Origin: JACIYW01 sp014359745 | GTDB taxonomy: Bacteria; Pseudomonadota; Alphaproteobacteria; Rhodobacterales; Rhodobacteraceae | NCBI GenBank assembly: GCA_050433985.1 | Contig: JBNPWE010000001.1 | Location: 248,001-312,000, forward strand | DNA length: 64,000 nt | Reading direction: 5' to 3' | In this document: positions 1 to 6,243 of the stretch, one piece after another | How positions within the stretch are numbered: the first letter of the stretch is position 1 | Layout of the letters: each line of letters begins with the position of its first letter | Notes under the pieces: model-generated | What the model saw: the letters and a program-made list of their open reading frames with translations, nothing else | Database searches by the model: none | Told to the model about the DNA's origin: nothing | Made by a program: the position numbers and the translations under genes

Positions 1-96
1 GAACGCCTGCGCCAGCACAAGCACCCCGACATTGCGCCAGGCGCGCCTGTCGGTGTCAGGGGCGATGAGGTCGGGGTTCCGGGTCTGGTCTTGCAT
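1..96 (-). CDS. MFS transporter, N-terminal fragment (runs off the left edge)
   Basis: Only the first 32 codons are present, starting from an ATG at position 96 and reading leftward off the window. They encode a polar leader followed by RRAWRNVGVLVLAQAF, which resembles the cytoplasmic leader and start of the first membrane helix of a major facilitator superfamily permease. It is the last gene of the leftward acpS-lepB-rnc-era-DUF1491 run and is separated from the DUF1491 gene by 164 bases. Substrate cannot be inferred from this fragment. Many relatives carry recO after era; it is not visible here. Confidence 0.5.
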   Translation of the reverse strand, partial: MQDQTRNPDLIAPDTDRRAWRNVGVLVLAQAF

Positions 97-260
97 CAAG
101 GGGCTTGGGCTGGTTGCGCGCCCTTATGCGGCACGCGGCAGGGTGTTACGGGTGACGCGCCGGGCGCGAGTGGGGTCAAGCCTGACCGGCATATCGGTTC
201 CCGGCGCGCCGGGAAAGCCGAAAACGCGGCCGCGCATCCCGCTTGCCGCCCGCCGGCCCG

Positions 261-596
261 TCAGTCAGCCAGGCCCGGTTCGTCCAGCAGATGGCGGCCC
301 GCGCGATCTTCCACCTCGATCACCCACAGGTCGGGATCATGGCCGCGCTGGCGGGCGATGGCGGCGTCCACCTCTGCCTCGGGGCCATCGGCCAGCACCA
401 GCCAGTGGCGCGCGCCGCTCATCAAATCAAAGGATCGCTGGAATACCTGCGCCCGGCCATCCAGTGTGGACAGTTTCACCAGAACCGCCCCCGCCGTGGC
501 ATCGCCCCGCGCCACCACGAAGGCCGGGATATTTGCCTGCGACAGGCGCGCAAGATAGGCGTGGACCCAGAAATCGGCGGTCAGACGCGGCAGCAT
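261..596 (-). CDS. DUF1491 family protein
   Basis: A 111-residue soluble protein matching the small DUF1491 family, which is conserved beside era in Rhodobacterales and has no established function. Visible features are the start MLPRLTADFWVHAYL, a stretch FVVARGDATAGAVLVKL and an acidic C-terminal WVIEVEDRAGRHLLDE segment. Its start codon overlaps the era stop by one base (TGATG), so the two are probably translationally coupled in the rnc-era transcript. No signal peptide or membrane segment is seen. Family assignment rests on sequence recall and context. Confidence 0.75.
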   Translation of the reverse strand: MLPRLTADFWVHAYLARLSQANIPAFVVARGDATAGAVLVKLSTLDGRAQVFQRSFDLMSGARHWLVLADGPEAEVDAAIARQRGHDPDLWVIEVEDRAGRHLLDEPGLAD

Positions 597-1513
597 CAGT
601 CACCGTCACGAAAATCGAGGCCCATTTCATCGTAGCGTTCGCTGTCATCCATCCATTGCGGCCGCACCTTGACCTGAAGGAACAGATGCACCGGGCGCCC
701 GATGAATTCGGCAATTTCAGCGCGGGCGGCGGTGCTGATCGCCTTGATCGTTTCGCCCCGGTTGCCCAGCACGATACCCTTGTGGCCGTCGCGCGCCACA
801 TAGATCACCTGCCCGATCCGGGTTGATCCGTCCTTGCGGTCTTCCCAGGTCTCGGATTCCACGGTCATCTGATAGGGCAGTTCCTCGTGCAGGCGCAGGG
901 TCAGCTTTTCGCGGGTAATCTCGGCGGCGATCATGCGCATCGGCAGATCGGCGATCTGATCCTCGGGGTACAGCCACGGCCCTTCGGGCAGCGCGCCTGC
1001 CAGCCAGCGGCGCAGCGCCTCCACCCCGTGGCCCTTTTCGGCGGAAATCATGAAGGTTTCAACGAACGGGAAGGCCGCATTGGCCGATTCAGCCAGCGCC
1101 AGCAGGGTTTCGGCCTTCACCCGGTCGATCTTGTTGATGGCGAGCGCCACGGGGCGGCCCTCTGCCACGCGATCCTTCAGCGCATCGATGATGGCCTTGG
1201 TGCCTTCGGTCAGGCCGCGATGCGCCTCGATCAGCAGCACGATGATATCGGCATCCGCCGCCCCGCCCCAGGCCGCGGCCACCATGGCCCTATCCAGCCT
1301 GCGGCGCGGGCGAAACAGGCCCGGCGTATCGACAAAGACGATCTGCGATTGCCCCTCCATCGCCACGCCGCGGATGCGGGCGCGGGTGGTCTGCACCTTG
1401 TGGGTGACAATCGACACCTTGGCACCCACCATGCGGTTCAGCAGGGTCGATTTGCCCGCGTTGGGTTCACCGATCAACGCGACGAAGCCCGCGCGCGTGG
1501 CCTGGTCAGTCAT
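596..1513 (-). CDS. era: GTPase Era
   Basis: Era is a GTPase that binds the 3' end of 16S rRNA and assists small-subunit maturation. The 305-residue length is normal. The Walker A motif GEPNAGKS lies at residues 15-22, DTPG at 62-65 and NKID in the middle of the G domain. A C-terminal KH domain contains GHKGIVLGNRGETIKAIS. The reading frame is open far upstream, but the ATG at 1513 places the conserved N-terminus correctly and overlaps the end of rnc by 8 bases. It forms a tight cotranscribed block with rnc and the DUF1491 gene. Confidence 0.95.
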   Translation of the reverse strand: MTDQATRAGFVALIGEPNAGKSTLLNRMVGAKVSIVTHKVQTTRARIRGVAMEGQSQIVFVDTPGLFRPRRRLDRAMVAAAWGGAADADIIVLLIEAHRGLTEGTKAIIDALKDRVAEGRPVALAINKIDRVKAETLLALAESANAAFPFVETFMISAEKGHGVEALRRWLAGALPEGPWLYPEDQIADLPMRMIAAEITREKLTLRLHEELPYQMTVESETWEDRKDGSTRIGQVIYVARDGHKGIVLGNRGETIKAISTAARAEIAEFIGRPVHLFLQVKVRPQWMDDSERYDEMGLDFRDGD

Positions 1514-2195
1514 GATCCGCCTCTCTCTGCGCCAGCAGCGCCTTTGCGGCGGCCTGTTCGGCCTGCCGTTTCGATCCGGCGCGCGCCTGCGCGGCCGCGC
1601 CGTCATCCATCCGCACCTCAACTGTGAAGACCGGCGCGTGATCGGGGCCGTCGCGGCCCAGTTCCACATAGGCGGGCGGCTGTTGCCCGCGTGCCTGTGC
1701 CCATTCCTGAAGCGCGGTCTTGGCGTCACGCGCATCGGCATCCACCGCGCCGATACGGTCGGCCCAAAGCCGCAGCACCAGCGCCCGCGCGGCCTCGAAC
1801 CCGCCATCCAGATAGACGGCGGCAATCACCGCCTCCATCGCGTCGCCCAGAAGCGCGTTCTTGCGCCGTCCGCCGGAAAGCTGTTCCGACCGGCCCAGTT
1901 TCAGCACCTCGCCCAGGTCGATGGAGCGCGCGACATCGGCGCAGGTTTCCTTGCGCACCAGCGCGTTGAACCGGGGCGCCAGCTTACCCTCGGGGGCGGC
2001 CTGATCCGCGGCCAGAACCGCGCCCGCCATCACCAGGCCAAGCACCCTGTCGCCCAGAAATTCCAGCCGCTCATTATCGCGGCGCGTGGCAGAGGCAAGC
2101 GAGGCATGGGTCAGCGCCCGGATCAGCAGTTCCGGTTCCTGGAACTCATACCCGATACGGGCGCAAAAGGCGCGGGTGTCTGCCGAAAGCTTCAC
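1506..2195 (-). CDS. rnc: Ribonuclease III
   Basis: RNase III cleaves double-stranded RNA during rRNA processing and mRNA turnover. The 229-residue protein has the catalytic signature NERLEFLGDRVL at residues 41-52, and the C-terminal third is a double-stranded RNA-binding domain ending in QAEQAAAKALL. The start overlaps the lepB stop by four bases and the stop overlaps the era start. The lepB-rnc-era order is the classical proteobacterial arrangement, which supports the assignment and indicates a polycistronic mRNA. Confidence 0.96.
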   Translation of the reverse strand: MKLSADTRAFCARIGYEFQEPELLIRALTHASLASATRRDNERLEFLGDRVLGLVMAGAVLAADQAAPEGKLAPRFNALVRKETCADVARSIDLGEVLKLGRSEQLSGGRRKNALLGDAMEAVIAAVYLDGGFEAARALVLRLWADRIGAVDADARDAKTALQEWAQARGQQPPAYVELGRDGPDHAPVFTVEVRMDDGAAAQARAGSKRQAEQAAAKALLAQREADHD

Positions 2196-2977
2196 TCTAT
2201 ACCCTTGAAATAGCGATCACTTCTCCAGGTCCAGAAATACAGCATCGACCCGCCCGCCGATGAGAACATGATACGATCCGCACGCCCGATCAGGTTTTCG
2301 AACGGCACAAAGCCAACCCCGCCCACCGCCTGCGCATAGCGGCTGTCCATGCTGTTGTCGCGGTTGTCACCCATGAAGAAATACTGCCCCTCGGGGACGG
2401 TAAACACCGGGGTGTTGTCGGCAAAACCGTCTTCGATGTTCAGAACCGCGTGGCGGACGCCATTTGGCAGCGTCTCTATCGCGCGGGATTTGATGCAGGT
2501 GCCGCCCTGCCCCACCGGGCTGTTTTCGCAGCGCGGCATGTTGGAAGCCGGGCCCTGCGCGGCATAGGGTTCTTCAAACGTGCCGTCGGGTTCCTGTGGC
2601 ACCTCGGTGCCGTTGATGTAAAGGATACCGTCGCGCACCTGCACCGTATCGCCCGGCAGGCCGATCAGGCGCTTGATGAAATCGCTGCCGTTGACGGGAT
2701 GACGAAACACCACCACATCGCCGCGTTCGGGTTCCGACCCCAGGATACGGCCCGAAAACGGGCAGAGCGCGAACGGGCAGGAATAGCGCGAATAACCGTA
2801 GGCCATTTTATTGACGAACAAGAAATCCCCGATCAGCAGCGTTTCCTTCATGGACCCGGACGGTATCCAGAACGGCTGAAAGAACAGCGTGCGGAAAATC
2901 CCGGCAATAAGAAGGGCATAGACCACCGTTTTCACGGTTTCCATGATGCCTTCGCTTTTTTCGGCTTTGGACGCCAT
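2192..2977 (-). CDS. lepB: Signal peptidase I
   Basis: LepB removes signal peptides from exported proteins at the periplasmic face of the inner membrane. The 261-residue protein has one N-terminal membrane helix (about residues 16-36) followed by the catalytic serine motif IPSGSMKETL (Ser42). The general-base lysine is in FIKRLIGLPGD (Lys102), and the conserved GDNRDNSMDSR box is near the C-terminus. It is shorter than the 324-residue E. coli enzyme, as is usual in alphaproteobacteria. It follows acpS by 59 bases and overlaps rnc by four. Confidence 0.96.
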   Translation of the reverse strand: MASKAEKSEGIMETVKTVVYALLIAGIFRTLFFQPFWIPSGSMKETLLIGDFLFVNKMAYGYSRYSCPFALCPFSGRILGSEPERGDVVVFRHPVNGSDFIKRLIGLPGDTVQVRDGILYINGTEVPQEPDGTFEEPYAAQGPASNMPRCENSPVGQGGTCIKSRAIETLPNGVRHAVLNIEDGFADNTPVFTVPEGQYFFMGDNRDNSMDSRYAQAVGGVGFVPFENLIGRADRIMFSSAGGSMLYFWTWRSDRYFKGIE

Positions 2978-3036
2978 GCTGATTTCCTGCCTTGATTGCT
3001 GCGCTTGGCGCTACATGCGGCGGCGCGGGCGGGGAG

Positions 3037-3450
3037 TCAAGTTAGGGAGGCGGGAAGCGGCCGGGCCTCGATCACCACAAAGGCCTGCGCCCAGGGGTGG
3101 TCATCGGTCAGGGTAACGTGGATGATGGCCTCATGGCCATCGGGCGTCATGGCTTTCAGCCGCTCGGCCGCCCAGCCGGTGACATGCATCACCGGCTGCC
3201 CGGTGGCCAGGTTGGTCACCGCCATGTCCTTCCAGGCGATGCCCATGCGCAGGCCGGTGCCAAGTGCCTTTGAACACGCCTCTTTTGCCGCCCAGCGCTT
3301 GGCATAGGTGCCGGGCGTATCGGCGCGGCGTTCGGCCTTGCGCTGTTCGATATCGGTGAACACGCGGTTGCGAAACCGGTCGCCGTGGCGGCCCAGAACG
3401 CCCGCGATACGGTCGATGTTGCACAGATCGGTGCCGATGCCGAGGATCAT
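3037..3450 (-). CDS. acpS: Holo-[acyl-carrier-protein] synthase
   Basis: AcpS transfers 4'-phosphopantetheine from CoA to apo-ACP, activating fatty acid synthesis. The 137-residue product begins MILGIGTDLCNIDRI, the conserved metal-binding N-terminus with Asp8. It also has the second family motif WAAKEACSKALGTG. The frame is open upstream of 3450, but that upstream part belongs to a degenerate pdxJ remnant, so the ATG at 3450 is chosen. It leads the lepB-rnc-era block. Loss of most of pdxJ means acpS must be transcribed from sequence inside 3451-3760. Confidence 0.95.
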   Translation of the reverse strand: MILGIGTDLCNIDRIAGVLGRHGDRFRNRVFTDIEQRKAERRADTPGTYAKRWAAKEACSKALGTGLRMGIAWKDMAVTNLATGQPVMHVTGWAAERLKAMTPDGHEAIIHVTLTDDHPWAQAFVVIEARPLPASLT

Positions 3451-3491
3451 GGGGCGGGGTCCGGGGGGGCTGAATGGGGCATGTTTTTCCT

Positions 3492-3545
3492 GTACATCCG
3501 GCGTACATCTTCCGTACATATTACGTCGTGACACCCGATGTACAT
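3492..3545. repeat. Phased GTACAT direct repeats upstream of acpS
   Basis: Four copies of GTACAT start at 3492, 3503, 3514 and 3540. The first three are exactly 11 bases apart, close to one helical turn, so they would lie on one face of the DNA. They sit 42-95 bases upstream of the acpS start, between it and the pdxJ remnant. A repeated protein-binding site is possible but no known regulator motif is recognised. Confidence 0.4.
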
Positions 3546-3621
3546 GGCCAAGCGAGACCAACGACCGCCCCGAAACCGCCAAGGGCACCCCCGCCACATC
3601 GCCCCGGTGGGCAGGCCACAC

Positions 3622-3760
3622 CCCCCGCTTCGCCGCCATCCTCCGCCGCATCTCCACAATCGCGGGTTCTGGCCCCCACAAATGCCGCCTCGCCGATCAG
3701 GGCATGGCCGATGGTGAGGTCCACCGCCTCCCGCGCTTGCGGTGGCGATAGCGTTAACAT
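3622..3760 (-). pseudogene. pdxJ: pdxJ C-terminal remnant (frameshifted, 5' deleted)
   Basis: PdxJ (pyridoxine 5'-phosphate synthase) ends in a hallmark block of the type NIGHFLIGEAIFVGLEPAIAEMR. Reading left from about 3721 the sequence gives DLTIGHALIGEAAFVG in one frame. It continues as PEPAIVEMRRRMAAKRG in the neighbouring frame, which runs into acpS. Removing one C from the C5 run at 3673-3677 (plus strand) rejoins the two halves. No earlier part of PdxJ is present, because a rightward nuclease gene begins at 3822. pdxJ-acpS is the usual order in relatives, so this looks like a decayed stump of the original gene. Confidence 0.75.
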
Positions 3761-3763
3761 TCG

Positions 3764-3778
3764 TTAACGAACCGTTAA
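3764..3778. promoter_or_regulatory. CtrA-like box TTAA-N7-TTAA
   Basis: TTAACGAACCGTTAA fits the alphaproteobacterial CtrA consensus TTAA-N7-TTAA, and another TTAA precedes it at 3754. Such an AT-rich match is unlikely by chance in this GC-rich DNA. It lies 44 bases upstream of the secreted nuclease start. Whether CtrA acts here is inference only. Confidence 0.4.
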
Positions 3779-3821
3779 GAAAATCCTTGAGTTTTCGACG
3801 TGGACGCGCATTCTGGCGGCC

Positions 3822-4565
3822 ATGTTAATCATTCGTTCACTGTTCGTTTCTATAATCGTGCTGATGCTGGCCTTTGCGGGCAGTTTCGGGGCCATGGCGG
3901 CGGGCGGCCCTGATCTGCGCGGGAGGGCGCGGGTTATTGATGGTGACACGCTGGCGTTCGGGCGGGTCAGGGTGCGCATATTCGGGATCGACGCCCCCGA
4001 AGCGGGGCAGACCTGCCCGCGCGCCGATCACAGCCGATGGGCCTGCGGCGCCTGGGCCACGGCGCAGATGCAGGCGCGGTTCGGCGGGCGTGACCTGACC
4101 TGCACGCCGAAGGACCGCGATCGCTATGGCCGGGTCGTGGCCACCTGCCGCGATGCCGGGGGAACGGATGTCGGCGCGGCGCTGACCGGGGCGGGGGCGG
4201 CGATGGCCTATCGCCGCTATAGCCGCGATTATGTGGCCGACGAACGGCGGGCCGAGGCGGCGCGGCGTGGCATCTGGGCCGGGCCGGTGACCAGCCCCGC
4301 CGATTTTCGCGCGCAAAAGGCCACGCGCGCCGATACCGCCCGCGCCGGGATCGCCCGTGTGGACGTCACCGGGGACGTCACCGGGGCGGACATCAAAGGG
4401 GGGGCCTGCGCGATCAAGGGCAACATCTCTCGCGGGGGAAAGATTTTCCACAGCCCCGGCCAGCGCGATTACCCCCGCACCCGTATCAACCCCGGTGCGG
4501 GCGAACGCTGGTTCTGTTCAGCGGCCGAGGCGCGCGCGGCAGGCTGGCGCCCGGCCCGCCGGTAG
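3822..4565 (+). CDS. Secreted thermonuclease-family (SNase-like) protein
   Basis: A 247-residue protein with an N-terminal signal segment (about 1-27, ending AMAAG) and a staphylococcal-nuclease-like OB fold. The catalytic pattern is visible as VRVRIFGIDAPEAGQ, giving the Arg, Asp and Glu, and DRDRYGRVVATC, giving the second Arg. The C-terminal 60 residues (KGNISRGGKIFHSPGQRDY then GERWFCSAAEARAAGW) are an extension often fused to such nucleases in alphaproteobacteria. It probably degrades extracytoplasmic nucleic acid. The gene is monocistronic, with a CtrA-like box upstream and a divergent pdxJ remnant behind it. Confidence 0.85.
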   Translation: MLIIRSLFVSIIVLMLAFAGSFGAMAAGGPDLRGRARVIDGDTLAFGRVRVRIFGIDAPEAGQTCPRADHSRWACGAWATAQMQARFGGRDLTCTPKDRDRYGRVVATCRDAGGTDVGAALTGAGAAMAYRRYSRDYVADERRAEAARRGIWAGPVTSPADFRAQKATRADTARAGIARVDVTGDVTGADIKGGACAIKGNISRGGKIFHSPGQRDYPRTRINPGAGERWFCSAAEARAAGWRPARR

Positions 4566-4577
4566 GCTGCTGGACGG

Positions 4578-4621
4578 CGCGCGGGGGCTGCGCGCGGGGG
4601 TTGCGCGCGGGGGCTGCGCGC
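4578..4621. repeat. 13-bp tandem repeat, three copies
   Basis: The unit CGCGCGGGGGCTG occurs at 4578-4590, 4591-4603 (ending TTG) and 4604-4616, followed by a partial copy. It lies just after the nuclease stop. The unit length is not a multiple of three, so it would shift any reading frame through it. Confidence 0.7.
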
Positions 4622-4764
4622 GATGAGGCGGCGGGGTTGCGCGGGGATCTGATCGGGTTTGGGAATATCCTGAACCGGTATCCGGGCGGCGCGGAAGATC
4701 CGGGGATCCCGGCCATCCTGGACCACGCCATCCACCTGTAACCCTGCGCCCAACCTTGCGCCCC

Positions 4765-4778
4765 TTGATCCGGATCAA
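4765..4778. promoter_or_regulatory. FNR/FnrL box TTGAT-N4-ATCAA
   Basis: TTGATCCGGATCAA is a perfect FNR-type site embedded in the longer palindrome CCTTGATCCGGATCAAGG. Its centre (4771.5) is about 41.5 bases before a plausible start site near 4813, with a -10-like TAGCCT at 4806. This is the class II activator spacing. It precedes the DUF465 gene at 4839. Oxygen-responsive control by FnrL is inferred from the motif. Confidence 0.75.
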
Positions 4779-4838
4779 GGCGGACGGGCCGAGCCCCGTC
4801 TAGCCTTGTCGGGTAGCCCCAAGACAGGAGAGTCCGGA

Positions 4839-5090
4839 ATGACCCACACCCCCCACGACCTGACCGCGGAATTCCCCGGTCAGACCAGCCAATTGCATGA
4901 CCTGAAACTGAGTGACGCCCATTTTGCCCGGTTGACCGAACGCTATAACGAGGTGAACAAACGCATCCATCTGGCCGAAACGCTGGTTGAACCGGTCAGC
5001 CCCGACCATGAAACCGAATTGCGCCGCGAACGTATGGTGCTCAAGGATCAGATCGCGCGGCTGTTGATGCGACCGGCGCCCGGCGCATAA
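4839..5090 (+). CDS. YdcH/DUF465 family small protein
   Basis: An 83-residue, highly charged, helical protein of the DUF465 (YdcH) family, whose biochemical role is not established. The central core HFARLTERYNEVNKRIHLAE and the C-terminal ERMVLKDQIARLL are typical and would form a helical hairpin. AGGAGAG about eight bases upstream supports the ATG at 4839. A perfect FNR box at class II distance suggests induction under low oxygen. The gene stands alone, converging on the CoxG-like gene nine bases downstream. Confidence 0.85.
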   Translation: MTHTPHDLTAEFPGQTSQLHDLKLSDAHFARLTERYNEVNKRIHLAETLVEPVSPDHETELRRERMVLKDQIARLLMRPAPGA

Positions 5091-5099
5091 GCGCGCCGG

Positions 5100-5564
5100 T
5101 CAGCCCGCCGTGTCGGTGTTGCCGGTGCCTTCCACCTCTGCCTGGAAACGCTCGAAAAACTGATCGGCCATCTTGCGGGCAAAGCCGGTGATCAGCCGTG
5201 ATCCAAGCTGCGCCAGCTTGCCGCCGATGTGTGCGTCAACGTCATAGGTCAGTTCGGTGCCGCCTTCGACATCGGTCAGGCGCACCGCGGCACCGCCTTT
5301 GGCAAAGCCCGCGACCCCGCCCGACCCTTCGCCGGAAATGCGATAGCTTTCCCCTTCGACAATATCGGACAGGGCCACCTTGCCCTTGAAGGTGGCCTTG
5401 ACCGGGCCGACCTTTTGCTTGACCACCGCCTCGAACCCGTCTTCGGGGCTGCCGGTCAGGTCTTCGCAGCCCGGAATGCAGGCCTTCAGGGTTTCAGCAT
5501 CGTTCAACCGCGCCCAGACGGTGGCGCGGTCGGCGGCGATGGTGCGGGTGCCGTTCAGTTCCAT
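5100..5564 (-). CDS. CoxG-family SRPBCC protein
   Basis: A 154-residue protein of the CO dehydrogenase subunit G (CoxG) family, with a START-like helix-grip fold. It begins MELNGTRTIAADRATVWARLND and has the family pattern LKACIPGCEDL, then KVGPVKATFKGKVAL and a glycine-rich GEGSGGVAGFAKG loop. CoxG in carboxydotrophs helps anchor or mature CO dehydrogenase, but no coxMSL genes are in view, so the role here is unclear; relatives act in other molybdenum-hydroxylase contexts. The ATG at 5564 has a strong GAGGAGG ribosome-binding site, so the open frame further upstream is ignored. Confidence 0.8.
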   Translation of the reverse strand: MELNGTRTIAADRATVWARLNDAETLKACIPGCEDLTGSPEDGFEAVVKQKVGPVKATFKGKVALSDIVEGESYRISGEGSGGVAGFAKGGAAVRLTDVEGGTELTYDVDAHIGGKLAQLGSRLITGFARKMADQFFERFQAEVEGTGNTDTAG

Positions 5565-5840
5565 GGTGTCCTCCTCTTGTTCGGTCCGATGTCTAGGCCG
5601 CGCGCGCGGTGCGGTAAAGGCCCGCCCTTGGCGACGCCCTTTCCCCGGAGGATCACATGGAACCGAAAGCCCCGCCATCAGGATCAACGTCGCGCCATGC
5701 GGCGGGCGGCGGCGATTTGGGAAGATGACGCGGGGTCAGTTGATGGCATTGGTTCAGCGGCACAGGCGCCACTGTCCATGGCCGAATTAGGGTGGCCCGA
5801 TTTCGGGGGGCATTAGTTCGGGGGGCTGCTTAGGCCCCGC

Positions 5841-6023
5841 TCACTTGGTCAGGATCAGCTTTCCGGCCCGGGTGATCCGCAGGAAATAGGTCTGGTCATC
5901 AAGCCGGATCACAGCGCGGGAACCGCGCGCCGTCAGATCGCGCGCGTCATGGCACGGGTCTTGGCAGGGGTCTTTTGGGGGGTCTTCGGGGGGCAGCGGG
6001 GTGGGCAGCAATGCCGGATACAT
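5841..6023 (-). CDS. hemP: Hemin uptake protein HemP
   Basis: A 60-residue protein whose last 25 residues (RAVIRLDDQTYFLRITRAGK then LILTK) match the HemP family signature. HemP proteins are tiny and associate with haem-uptake loci; some act as regulators of haem uptake. The N-terminal half is proline- and acid-rich and poorly conserved. GGGAG five bases before the ATG supports the start. Unusually, no haem receptor or hmu transporter genes are adjacent; its neighbours are CoxG-like and pccB. Confidence 0.85.
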   Translation of the reverse strand: MYPALLPTPLPPEDPPKDPCQDPCHDARDLTARGSRAVIRLDDQTYFLRITRAGKLILTK

Positions 6024-6086
6024 TTGGTCTCCCTTCTTTTCTGAAAGGTCCGGGCTGCCGGGGGTGGGCTGGCTGGGAACAGCTAT

Positions 6087-6114
6087 TTCTTACTTTTTTT
6101 GTCGTGATTGTCAA
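6087..6114 (-). promoter_or_regulatory. Putative sigma-70 promoter for hemP
   Basis: On the minus strand TTGACA (6114-6109) is followed after 16 bases by TAAGAA (6092-6087), in an AT-rich patch containing a T7 run. It would start transcription about 57 bases before the hemP ATG. No clear Irr or RirA iron operator is visible. Confidence 0.4.
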
Positions 6115-6243
6115 CATGGGTCAGGAGTGCATGATTTCGCTGTTTCGTGGCCGCTTTGGCCCCCAGCCCCTTGTGCGCCCTGCGAAAATCCCTCGCACCC
6201 GGCGATCGGGCAAGATAAGCTGGCGCAAATATCGGAGGGATCA

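Noticed and set aside
5657..5728. A 23-codon frame with a good GGAGG site (MEPKAPPSG...)
   Set aside because: Too short and without recognisable similarity; no evidence that it is translated or the start of a longer broken gene.
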